A stretch of 64,000 bases of DNA from the NCBI GenBank assembly GCA_963617485.1, contig CAVEPA010000001.1:1-64000 (forward strand), in the 5' to 3' direction. Every line of letters starts with the position of its first letter. The first letter of the stretch is position 1. This stretch comes from UBA1757 sp963617485 (lineage in GTDB: Bacteria; Bacteroidota; Bacteroidia; Bacteroidales; UBA1402). The notes under the pieces were generated by a model, which saw nothing but the letters and a program-made list of their open reading frames with translations, made no database searches and had not been told where the DNA came from. The translations under genes and the position numbers were made by a program. Positions 26,669-34,576 of the stretch are shown piece by piece.

Positions 26669-29322
26669 CCAAAACCGCCACCGACGGACTGGAATTGAAG
26701 GCCAACGGCGTTGTCATTGCCGAACTGAAAGGCCTTTTCATCAGTGCCAATGTGGAAGCAGGCAGCTTGTTGCTGCGTCATGCCATGGGCGAAAACAACG
26801 GTCTGCAGCTGCAACGCAGTGCCGCCATCCGCATCGACAACTTGAAAGCCGGACAGGAATTGGTCATCAACATGAAATCCTCGTCGAAAGACAGTCAAGG
26901 CATTGCCTCGGTAGAGAATCTCGAAGGCGAATGTGGCACAAATACCTATAAAGCCCAGACACTCAACACCTATACTTTCAAGGTGCTGGCCGATGGCAGC
27001 GTCAGCTTTACCAACAGCCCCGGCGTGGTGTACAAAGATATTCTGGTTTCGTCCCAGAGCATAGACGAACGTCCGCAAGTGGAAGCCGTAGTGGTTGATG
27101 TCTGCGATGTAGACACGGTGGTGAACGGTATGAGCAAGTGTTACAAGCGCCTGAGCCTGAGCTGTCCCACCAAGGGTGCCAAAATCTACTACACGCTTAT
27201 TTCCAACGGCAATGTCAAGGATTACGCTCAAGTGTACGAAGGGGCTTTTGTGGTTGACCGCCGTTGCAAACTGCGTACTTATGCCAGCATGGGAAGCGGC
27301 TACAGCGACTCGGAAGTGCTGGTGAAGGATATCGATGTGGAACTAAGTCTGCCTTGCGAAGGCCGACCTTGGGTACTCGACCCAGAAAAACTCAACCGCG
27401 GTGCCATTGCCACCGAAATAAGCACCTCCACCTATCTGATTAACTGGCGCTGGCTGGTGGACGACCCGCAGGATGTTTGCTTCAACGTTTATGCCGACGA
27501 CACCAAACTGAACAGCACACCGCTGCGCAAGACCAACATCAGCTACCGCAGCGCCACGGTGAACAAATTCTATATCGAAGTACTCTCCGATGGTCAGGTG
27601 ATTGAGCGCAGCGAAGCCCTGTTCCTACCCAACGCTCATTTGGAGATTCCGCTCAATCGTCCGGAGGGCGGCACCACGCCCAGCGGCGCTTACACCTATA
27701 CGCCCGGCGACTGCATGGCAGCCGATGTTGACGGCGATGGTCAATACGAGATTGTGATGAAATGGGACCCCGTAGGTTCGACGGGCGTTGCCAACACCAG
27801 TTCCAACAGCGATGCGGGCATGAAGGACAATTCGCAGACCGGTTATGCGGGCAACGTCATCATCGATGCCTACCGCATGGACGGCACGCAGCTCTGGCGC
27901 ATCGACTTGGGCGTGAACATCCGCGCCGGCGCGCACTATACGCAACTGATGGTGTACGACCTGGACGGTGACGGCCGGGCCGAAGTGGCCTGCAAGACTG
28001 CTCCCGGCACCATCGACGGCAAAGGCAACTATGTGCTGATGGGTTCGGACGACCCCAAGGCCGATTACCGAGCCACTTATGGCGGCAAGCAGGGCATTGT
28101 CATTACCGGACCGGAGTATCTCACCGTTTTCAGCGGCTTGACGGGCGAAGCCTTGGCCACTACGGCCTACAACCCGCCGCGCAATATCATTTCCAACTGG
28201 GGCGACAGCTACGGCAACCGCTGTGAACGTTACCTGGCCTGCGTTGCTTACCTGAACGGCAAGACTCCTAGTTTGGTGATGTGCCGTGGCTATTATACCT
28301 CTGCCTTCCTTTGGGCCGTCGACTTCGATGGCAAGAACCTTAGCACCAGATGGTTGCACAGTTCCACCAAGGCTGGCGTGGGAGCTTACAGCGAAGGTGC
28401 ACACTCCATTTCTACAGCCGATGTTGACGGCGACGGTTGCGATGAAATTGTCTACGGAGCCTGCTGCATCGACCACGATGGTACACTGATTTACCGCACG
28501 GGGCTGGGCCATGGCGATGCCATGCATGTGGGCGACTTGAACCCCGACCGCAAGGGTCTGGAAGTGATGATGGTTCACGAAGAGACCGATGCCGCTTATG
28601 GCATTGAAATGCACGATGCCCTGACGGGCGAAATTATCTGCGGCACCTATGCCGGCAGTGATGTGGGCCGCGGACTGTGCGCCGACATCAACAAAGACCA
28701 TCGCGGATGCGAGTTCTGGGGCTACAACTACAATGTCTATACAGCCGATGGCAAGCTGCTTTCGAGCAACCGTCCCTCGACCAACTTCCGTACCTATTGG
28801 GACGGTGACATTTACGAAGAAGTGACCGAGAAAGGCGAGACGGTGAAGCACGACGGTTTCAGTTCCAGGACACTGGTGAATTTCGTATCGAAATACGGAG
28901 CCGGCACCAATCTTATCAAAGCCACTCCTTGTCTGCAGGCCGATATCTTCGGCGACTGGCGCGAAGAGCAAATTTACTACGACGAGGCCACCAAGAGCAA
29001 GTTGATGATATTCTCCACCACCAGTTCCACGCTATATATGGTGCCTTGCTTGATGCAAGACCACCATTACCGCATGGCGACGGTATGGCAGACGGCCGCT
29101 TATAACCAGCCGCCGCATTTGAGCTACTACCTGCCCGATTATATCGAATATCTGAAGAAAATTGAGGCTGCCCTACCCCAGCTGCAAGGCCGCAGCGATC
29201 TGGTGGAAACCCGCCACTACGACCTGACGGGCCGTCGCGTGGAAAAAGCTCGCGAAGGGGTTTATATTCAGGAGAACATCTTTGGCGACGGTAGCATCAG
29301 CCGAGTTAAGATATCGCTCTGA
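26590..29322 (+). CDS. PL11 rhamnogalacturonan lyase, 3' part out of frame with its start
   Basis: Second half of the same broken lyase gene, 910 codons from a chance ATG at 26590. From 26627 it repeats nearly all of the upstream product and continues into unique sequence with the remaining PL11 propeller (TADVDGDGCDEIVYGACC, HVGDLNPDRKGLEVMMVHEE, QADIFGDWREEQIYYDE). The C-terminus (YDLTGRRVEKAREGVYI, then a DG segment) resembles the type IX secretion sorting tails of Prevotella-like bacteria. It has no true signal peptide, so even if translated it should stay in the cytoplasm. Only 1 bp separates its stop from trmO. Confidence 0.82.
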   Translation: MPWLLYLCLPLGHATLWEYNSKGRYLTKTATDGLELKANGVVIAELKGLFISANVEAGSLLLRHAMGENNGLQLQRSAAIRIDNLKAGQELVINMKSSSKDSQGIASVENLEGECGTNTYKAQTLNTYTFKVLADGSVSFTNSPGVVYKDILVSSQSIDERPQVEAVVVDVCDVDTVVNGMSKCYKRLSLSCPTKGAKIYYTLISNGNVKDYAQVYEGAFVVDRRCKLRTYASMGSGYSDSEVLVKDIDVELSLPCEGRPWVLDPEKLNRGAIATEISTSTYLINWRWLVDDPQDVCFNVYADDTKLNSTPLRKTNISYRSATVNKFYIEVLSDGQVIERSEALFLPNAHLEIPLNRPEGGTTPSGAYTYTPGDCMAADVDGDGQYEIVMKWDPVGSTGVANTSSNSDAGMKDNSQTGYAGNVIIDAYRMDGTQLWRIDLGVNIRAGAHYTQLMVYDLDGDGRAEVACKTAPGTIDGKGNYVLMGSDDPKADYRATYGGKQGIVITGPEYLTVFSGLTGEALATTAYNPPRNIISNWGDSYGNRCERYLACVAYLNGKTPSLVMCRGYYTSAFLWAVDFDGKNLSTRWLHSSTKAGVGAYSEGAHSISTADVDGDGCDEIVYGACCIDHDGTLIYRTGLGHGDAMHVGDLNPDRKGLEVMMVHEETDAAYGIEMHDALTGEIICGTYAGSDVGRGLCADINKDHRGCEFWGYNYNVYTADGKLLSSNRPSTNFRTYWDGDIYEEVTEKGETVKHDGFSSRTLVNFVSKYGAGTNLIKATPCLQADIFGDWREEQIYYDEATKSKLMIFSTTSSTLYMVPCLMQDHHYRMATVWQTAAYNQPPHLSYYLPDYIEYLKKIEAALPQLQGRSDLVETRHYDLTGRRVEKAREGVYIQENIFGDGSISRVKISL
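26627..28317 (+). repeat. 1,691-bp direct repeat, copy 2
   Basis: Second unit, directly abutting copy 1 with no intervening base and no visible microhomology at the junction. Confidence 0.92.
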
Positions 29323-29323
29323 T

Positions 29324-30058
29324 ATGGCTGTCGAACGCCATTATATAGAAGCTGTCGCGCATCTGCGCAGCGATTTTCCGAGCAAATTCGGCGTGCCGCG
29401 TCAGAGTGGTCTGGTGCCAGACTTGCAGGCTCGCATTGTGTTCACGGAGGGTTACCGGCTGGCGGACGCACTGCGCGGGCTGGAAGGCTTCAGTCATATT
29501 TGGCTTATCTGGGGTTTCTCGGCCAATGAGCGGCGCGATGATGGCTTGCCGCCAAGCAAGGGGGTCGCACGGTGGCAAGCCACCGTGCGACCGCCGCGGC
29601 TTGGCGGCAACACCGCTATGGGCGTATTCGCCACCCGTTCGCCCTTCCGTCCCAACGGATTGGGTCTGTCGTGCGTCAAGCTAGAGCGCATCGAATGGGA
29701 CAACCCGCAAGGGCCCGTCATTCACGTACTGGGAGCCGACCTGATGGACGGCACACCCATTTACGACATCAAGCCCTACATTGCCTATGCCGACTGCGTG
29801 CCACAGGCCCAATGCGGCTTTGTAGACCAAATTGAACGCAAGACCCTCAGCGTAGCCGACCCACAGCAGCTGCTCACAACCCTGCCCGCAGCCAAGGCGC
29901 AAGCGCTAAAGCAGGTGCTGGCCCAAGATCCGCGTCCCTCTTACCAAAACGACTGCGAACGCATCTACGGTCTGAGTTTTGCCGGCCACAACGTCAAGTT
30001 CCGGGTAGAAAACGAAGAGGTCGTCATTTTGGCCTTGGCCAAAATGACGACCCCCTGA
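29324..30058 (+). CDS. trmO: tRNA (t6A37) methyltransferase TrmO (TsaA/YaeB family)
   Basis: Uses SAM to methylate N6-threonylcarbamoyladenosine at tRNA position 37. The 244-residue protein has the family blocks VPRQSGLVPDL, GLEGFSHIWLIWGF, TVRPPRLGGN, GVFATRSPFRPNGLGLS, DLMDGTPIYDIKPYI and LAQDPRPSY. The start at 29324 follows the PL11 stop by 1 bp. Two things are odd. About ten residues just before TVRPPRLGGN (residues 75-86) look inserted and are encoded by the inverted complement of the motif itself. The last codons, after EEVVILA, are also the second arm of a 16-bp perfect hairpin and extend the usual end of the family. Confidence 0.9.
   Translation: MAVERHYIEAVAHLRSDFPSKFGVPRQSGLVPDLQARIVFTEGYRLADALRGLEGFSHIWLIWGFSANERRDDGLPPSKGVARWQATVRPPRLGGNTAMGVFATRSPFRPNGLGLSCVKLERIEWDNPQGPVIHVLGADLMDGTPIYDIKPYIAYADCVPQAQCGFVDQIERKTLSVADPQQLLTTLPAAKAQALKQVLAQDPRPSYQNDCERIYGLSFAGHNVKFRVENEEVVILALAKMTTP
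29546..29610. repeat. Two-part inverted repeat inside trmO
   Basis: Inner 14-bp perfect arms 29563-29576 and 29579-29592 with a 2-nt loop. Outer 12-bp perfect arms 29546-29557 and 29599-29610. The internal loop is 5 nt on one side and 6 nt on the other. Confidence 0.9.
30019..30052. repeat. 16-bp perfect hairpin at the 3' end of trmO
   Basis: Arms 30019-30034 and 30037-30052 with loop TT, directly before the stop codon. It lacks a T run, so it is not a classic terminator although it could stall polymerase. Confidence 0.85.
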
Positions 30059-30071
30059 CACCACGCAGGCG

Positions 30072-31871
30072 CTAGTTTCTCTTCATTACCAAATCGCTGA
30101 ACACCTTGCCGTCGGCATAGGTGGTGCGACGTATGTTGATGCCCTCGGCGGGTTCGGCCAAAGCCTTGCCGTCCAAAGAAAAATACTGCACCGACAGCAC
30201 TTCCTGATTGCCAAGCGGCTGTTCCAAGGCATCGGGCGTTTCGGCTTCCTGACGCTTGCAGGCAGGATAATATTCTTCCACCGCCGTCAGAGCGGCTTCG
30301 TTGCCAGCCTTCACAATATCTTCCACTAGGCTGTTCAGATACACTTCCAAGTTGGTATACCAGCCTTTTTCCGTATCGAGGGTCTTTTGCTTGCCATCGT
30401 TGGGATTAAGCGGATTCAGGCCGTTCAGCGTTTCCCAAGCATCGGGCATACCGTCCATATCGGTATCGAAACCCGTTTCGCGGCTGGCCGTTACCAGTTC
30501 GGGGAAGGAGGCCAAGGCAGCGTTCTGTTCCCCATCGGGGTCGTTGATTCGGTCGATGATGCCGGGCCGGTTGTAGTTGCCCGAGGTCTTGCCCTGACCC
30601 GTTTTCTCTTCGGTGCCCTTGTAGGTAGCCGTACCGGTGCGCGCTTCTTCTACATAGCGTGCATCAACAGCATCGCGATACAAGCTGGCACCCGCGTAGA
30701 GCAACACCTTTTCGTAAGCGTCCACGGCAGCATGCGTGGTAACGGCACCCTCCATAGCAATAGGCTCGCTAAGCTTCACCGAAACAGTGGCGCTGTCGCC
30801 CAAACCATACATATTGTTGGGGTCGAGGAAGGTTTGCTTCTCGCCCTTGCCGCCATCGCTCACCACGCCTTTCCAGTCGTAGTTGGCAGCCGATGCGCCA
30901 CCGGCCGTCACATAATTGCCCTGAATAAAGTAGCGCGAATACATGCCGATAAGATAATTGGGCGCACCTTCAGAATTGCCCGAGGCAGCCGCCGACATTT
31001 GTGTAACGCGGGTCTTGTTCTTGGTACCGGGGCCGTATTTGTAGTAATTGTTCACCATATTCACATAACCGCCGCCAGGGCCGCCATAGCAGCCGCCAGA
31101 ACCCCAGTTGTAAACCACGCAGTTGCGGTAGTCCACACGTTCGGCCTGCACGGTGTTGGCATAGGTTTTGGTATCGTAGCCCGACCAGTTGTAGCGCGCA
31201 CCGTTGAAACGCGGCACACGGTTGTCGAGATGCGCCAGCAGGCAATGGTGGAAAGAAGCATTCTTGCCGCCCCAAATACCGCCGTAGCCATGAGCGCCCT
31301 TGCTATGACCGGCATTGCAGAGCGATTCGGCTATGGTACACCATTGCATGGAAAAGCTGCGGTTGTCGTAGAACGAAGCCACCTCGTCGCAGCCCCAGGA
31401 CATGGAGCAATGGTCGAGAATGATGTTCTTTTTCTGACGTCCCCAAATGGCATCGCCACCATCGCTGGTACTCTTTACCTGACTGCGGCGAAAACGGATA
31501 AAACGGATAATGACATTGTCGGCCGTACAGTTGATGGTGTAGTAGCGCAGCGTAATGCCGGGCGCGGGTGCCGTCTGGCCGGCCACGGTCACATTGCCGT
31601 TGCTGATGCGCAAGTCGGACTTAAGGTCGATATAGCCGGCAACATCGAAGACGATGGTACGCGCTCCGCTTTTACCCAAAGCTTCGCGCAGCGAACCCGT
31701 GCCGCTGTCGGCCAAAGTGGTTACATGATACACCGCGCCGCCACGACCGCCGGAAGTGGTGTAACGGGCGGCACCTTCGGCGCCGGGAAAGGCTGGTGCC
31801 GTTTCCTGTGCGCCAAGGCCCAGCGCGGGCAAAAGCGCCAGCAGCACCCATAGAGAGTAAAGTCTTTTCAT
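30072..31871 (-). CDS. Pectate lyase, polysaccharide lyase family 1
   Basis: Secreted beta-helix lyase, 599 residues: signal peptide to about residue 21, then FPGAEGAARYTTSGGRGG, VYHVTTLADSGTGSLREAL, TIVFDVAGYIDLKSDL and NVTVAGQTAPAPGITL, the typical opening of Bacteroidetes PL1 enzymes. IILDHCSMSWGCDEVASFY and VPRFNGARYNWSGYD follow in the helix. The C-terminus (SLDGKALAEPAEGINIRR, then DGK) looks like a secretion-sorting tail. It has its own promoter and lies just beyond the terminator of the left susC operon, so pectic substrate for that operon is a reasonable inference. It converges on trmO. Confidence 0.9.
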   Translation of the reverse strand: MKRLYSLWVLLALLPALGLGAQETAPAFPGAEGAARYTTSGGRGGAVYHVTTLADSGTGSLREALGKSGARTIVFDVAGYIDLKSDLRISNGNVTVAGQTAPAPGITLRYYTINCTADNVIIRFIRFRRSQVKSTSDGGDAIWGRQKKNIILDHCSMSWGCDEVASFYDNRSFSMQWCTIAESLCNAGHSKGAHGYGGIWGGKNASFHHCLLAHLDNRVPRFNGARYNWSGYDTKTYANTVQAERVDYRNCVVYNWGSGGCYGGPGGGYVNMVNNYYKYGPGTKNKTRVTQMSAAASGNSEGAPNYLIGMYSRYFIQGNYVTAGGASAANYDWKGVVSDGGKGEKQTFLDPNNMYGLGDSATVSVKLSEPIAMEGAVTTHAAVDAYEKVLLYAGASLYRDAVDARYVEEARTGTATYKGTEEKTGQGKTSGNYNRPGIIDRINDPDGEQNAALASFPELVTASRETGFDTDMDGMPDAWETLNGLNPLNPNDGKQKTLDTEKGWYTNLEVYLNSLVEDIVKAGNEAALTAVEEYYPACKRQEAETPDALEQPLGNQEVLSVQYFSLDGKALAEPAEGINIRRTTYADGKVFSDLVMKRN

Positions 31872-31921
31872 TGCAAAATGGTTTATTTTTGTTATCGAAT
31901 GTCAGCAAAAGCAAAACACCG

Positions 31922-31953
31922 CAAAGGTAAGCCTTGGCGCGCAAAAAAGCAAA
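31922..31953 (-). promoter_or_regulatory. Promoter of the PL1 pectate lyase
   Basis: On the minus strand TACCTTTG (31922-31929) matches TAnnTTTG, with TTTG at 31950-31953 after a 20-nt spacer. It overlaps the T run of the upstream operon's terminator. Confidence 0.6.
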
Positions 31954-31956
31954 AAA

Positions 31957-31981
31957 CGGGGCGGCCCGCTGGGCCGCCCCG
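31957..31981 (-). terminator. Terminator of the left susC-susD operon
   Basis: Perfect 11-bp GC-rich stem (31957-31967 with 31971-31981), 3-nt loop, followed on the minus strand by six T residues. Confidence 0.85.
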
Positions 31982-32017
31982 TCCTTATCAAGACTTAGAA
32001 TCTTCTAATCTTCAAAC

Positions 32018-33028
32018 TTATTCGTATATCCAAGTAGCATCGGCAATGGCGGCATCGCGGTGTTCCTTAGTCCAGGTGAAGATTTCCTGAGAAGGACCAT
32101 AGAGATCTGAACCGTCAGTCCAAAGTGTTTGGTACATATATACGTTCTCCAGATTGATGAAAGCAGCGTAAGAAGCATAGTTGGAATGATAGTACCAAGC
32201 AGCCGCATCTTCTACCCACTGGAAACCGGGAATAATGCAAGAGTTGTCGGCATTATAGTCCTTGTCGAGGTAGAAATAGGCATGCAAGCCGGCCTGAGAG
32301 CAATATTTAGGAGCTACATGATAGTAGGGCGAGTTCAGACGCATGTAGTGATAACCTTCAGCATCGCTGTACTCCAAGGCCTGTTCAATTTCAACCTCGG
32401 CCTTAGCGCCTTCCCATCCTGACTTCAGTTCAACAACACCCTTGCTTATCCAAGTGTATTCAACCGAGAAAGACACCACTGTTTGGCCTATACCCGTTAC
32501 GTAAACGGTATCGGCTGAGGTAAGGGCAGCAATCTTCTCGCCCATAGCAGCAGCTTGCTTGGTTTTTTCGTTGGCTGCATATTCAGCTGAGTCTTTCTTG
32601 TAGAGCACTGTCAGAGCAGCAGAGTCGAGTGCGCGATACTGCATTACAGGACCCTCGAAAGCAATGGCGAACTCGTAGGCAGCACCGGCAGGCATACCGG
32701 TAATGTCAATATCAAGGTTAGCTACGTTTTTGCCGTTTTCGAAAGTAACAGACTCGGGGAGATTGAAATTTTCAGCATCAGAACCGGCGTAAACGAGGTT
32801 CAGCACTTCTTCGCCTTGGGTGTAGTTACGGAAAATCTGCACCGAATAGGTGGTTTCTTCATAACCGATACGATAGCTATTGCCTTGTTCGGACAGGGCG
32901 AAAGTATAGCCCTTTTGCGACTCGTCGAAAGTAACGTCATAATCCGACTTTACAGGACTTTTGTCGCAAGATGCCATCAGCAGAGCCAAGGACATCAATG
33001 CCATAAAAGGTTTAAATATCTTTTTCAT
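32018..33028 (-). CDS. Surface lipoprotein of the left SusC/D operon, function unknown
   Basis: 336 residues with a lipoprotein signal peptide (LLMASC, Cys near residue 20) followed by DKSPVKSDYD. The body is predicted beta-rich with no motif I recognise; sequences such as YSVQIFRNYTQGEEVLNLVY and WDLWTDG-like aromatics near the end fit a glycan-binding SusE/F-position protein. It is the third gene after susC and susD, 14 bp behind susD, and is closed by a terminator. Position, not sequence, suggests a binding role at the cell surface. Confidence 0.7.
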   Translation of the reverse strand: MKKIFKPFMALMSLALLMASCDKSPVKSDYDVTFDESQKGYTFALSEQGNSYRIGYEETTYSVQIFRNYTQGEEVLNLVYAGSDAENFNLPESVTFENGKNVANLDIDITGMPAGAAYEFAIAFEGPVMQYRALDSAALTVLYKKDSAEYAANEKTKQAAAMGEKIAALTSADTVYVTGIGQTVVSFSVEYTWISKGVVELKSGWEGAKAEVEIEQALEYSDAEGYHYMRLNSPYYHVAPKYCSQAGLHAYFYLDKDYNADNSCIIPGFQWVEDAAAWYYHSNYASYAAFINLENVYMYQTLWTDGSDLYGPSQEIFTWTKEHRDAAIADATWIYE

Positions 33029-33042
33029 AGAATCTTGTTTTA

Positions 33043-34557
33043 TTAATATTTATTCTGCTCTTCCTCGGTGATGTAGGTATTTTCCTGCATTTCCTGACGA
33101 GGTATCTGGTATCTCCAGCTGGCTGCCAGAGGTTCCTTAACCAACTGAAAGCCTACCAAATGGTTGTTGCCTTCGTAAGCTCTGTTGATACCCTTGTTCA
33201 GACGTTTGAGGTCGAAGTATGAGAAACCTTCGCCCCAGAGTTCGATACGACGCTGTTGGTAAACGTCTTCAACACTCATGGCGGCCTTGTCCCAACCACT
33301 GATACGAGCCTGCATCAAAGGCTTGATGGCGGTGGCGGCTTCGGCTTCCTTACCCATGTGGGCCAGTGCTTCAGCTTCAATCAAGTACATTTCAGCTACA
33401 CGCATATACATATAGTCCATCGTCCAACCCGAGATGTAACCGAACTTAATGTTGGCGTAGGGCAACTTGGCACCGGCAGTAGCGGCGGCATCATTGCCTT
33501 CGGGACCGTTGAACCATTTCTTGCGGGTATCGGTAACGGGGATAGATTCATAAAGTTTCTTGTCGATAAGACGGGTAGAATAAGCCAGACCTGCATAACC
33601 GGGACCCAAGCTCGAAATATGGCTGAAGAACGAAGCGTAAGCCGTCTGGGTTTCGGTGTTGTGGTCGAAGCCCCACATCCATTCAGTAGAAGCAAGGTCG
33701 TAGAAACCATCGTTCAGACCATAAATGAGTTCACCGCCGGCCTGGGCCTTCTTGGCTGCATCGGCAGCTGCCTGCCATTGCTGTGAAAGCATGCAGTAAC
33801 GGGCCTTGATACCATAGGCAACATACTGGTCTACATAGTTCTTGGTGCTTCTTTCATAACCTTCGAGCAAGTCGATGGCATGATCGATATCGCTCTCAAT
33901 TTGGGCATATACCTTGCCAACCGTGTTACGACCCTTGCAGGCTTCGACAACTTCGTCGGTAAGACTGGCATCGAGGCTCTTGTCGAGTATCGAATAGTAC
34001 ATAGGAACACCGGGGGCATCAAGGTTAGGCGTACCGTCTTTCTTGACGGGATGCTGATAAAGCTGTACCAGGTAGTAGTAAGCGAAGGCACGCAGTGCGA
34101 AAGACTGGCCTACAATGCCCTTGGAGTCGATATTATCGGTGGGCAGTTCGGTGAACATATCCAAAACTTCGTTACACTTGGAAACCAAGGTGTAGAAAGT
34201 AGACCAATCGACTATCGTACGACGGTAGTTGAACATACCGTTATCGTGCAAGTAGTCGTAGTTAAACCAGTGAGCGGCATTCAAGGCAATGTCTTCGCCC
34301 ATCAAATCGGTAGAATGCAGCACCGACATAAAGCTGAAGTCATCGTGCGCATCGTTGCCGGACACATTAAAGGTTACCAACCAGGAATACATACCGTCTA
34401 TCAGGTTGTACAAAGCGGTAGGATCGCTGGCAAACACCTCAGTAGCGGTTTCTCCGTCAAGATACTCGGTTACCTCAACTTTCATGAAGTCTTCGCCGCA
34501 TGAACTGAGCATAACGGCACCAAGCAAAAGGCTAAATATATATTTTAAACTTTTCAT
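33043..34557 (-). CDS. SusD/RagB-family surface glycan-binding lipoprotein (left operon)
   Basis: 504-residue lid lipoprotein partner of the upstream SusC. The signal peptide ends in a lipobox (VMLSSC near residue 20). TPR-like SusD features are present: DPTALYNLIDGMYSW, SKCNEVLDMF, GIVGQSFALRAFAYYYLVQLY and the C-terminal QQRRIELWGEGFSYFDLKR. It begins 19 bp after susC. It would bind oligosaccharide and close over the SusC barrel. It is clearly unlike the right-hand SusD, so the two operons should take different substrates. Confidence 0.92.
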   Translation of the reverse strand: MKSLKYIFSLLLGAVMLSSCGEDFMKVEVTEYLDGETATEVFASDPTALYNLIDGMYSWLVTFNVSGNDAHDDFSFMSVLHSTDLMGEDIALNAAHWFNYDYLHDNGMFNYRRTIVDWSTFYTLVSKCNEVLDMFTELPTDNIDSKGIVGQSFALRAFAYYYLVQLYQHPVKKDGTPNLDAPGVPMYYSILDKSLDASLTDEVVEACKGRNTVGKVYAQIESDIDHAIDLLEGYERSTKNYVDQYVAYGIKARYCMLSQQWQAAADAAKKAQAGGELIYGLNDGFYDLASTEWMWGFDHNTETQTAYASFFSHISSLGPGYAGLAYSTRLIDKKLYESIPVTDTRKKWFNGPEGNDAAATAGAKLPYANIKFGYISGWTMDYMYMRVAEMYLIEAEALAHMGKEAEAATAIKPLMQARISGWDKAAMSVEDVYQQRRIELWGEGFSYFDLKRLNKGINRAYEGNNHLVGFQLVKEPLAASWRYQIPRQEMQENTYITEEEQNKY

Positions 34558-34576
34558 AGTCGTTTATCCTCCTAAA

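Noticed and set aside
24788..29322. Two separate paralogous PL11 genes in tandem
   Set aside because: The repeated part is identical, the second frame lacks a signal peptide and true start, and the first lacks the rest of the catalytic domain; one duplicated and broken gene explains all of this.
31957..31981. GC-rich palindrome as another coding-region hairpin
   Set aside because: It lies between genes and is followed by a T run on the minus strand, so it is an ordinary terminator.
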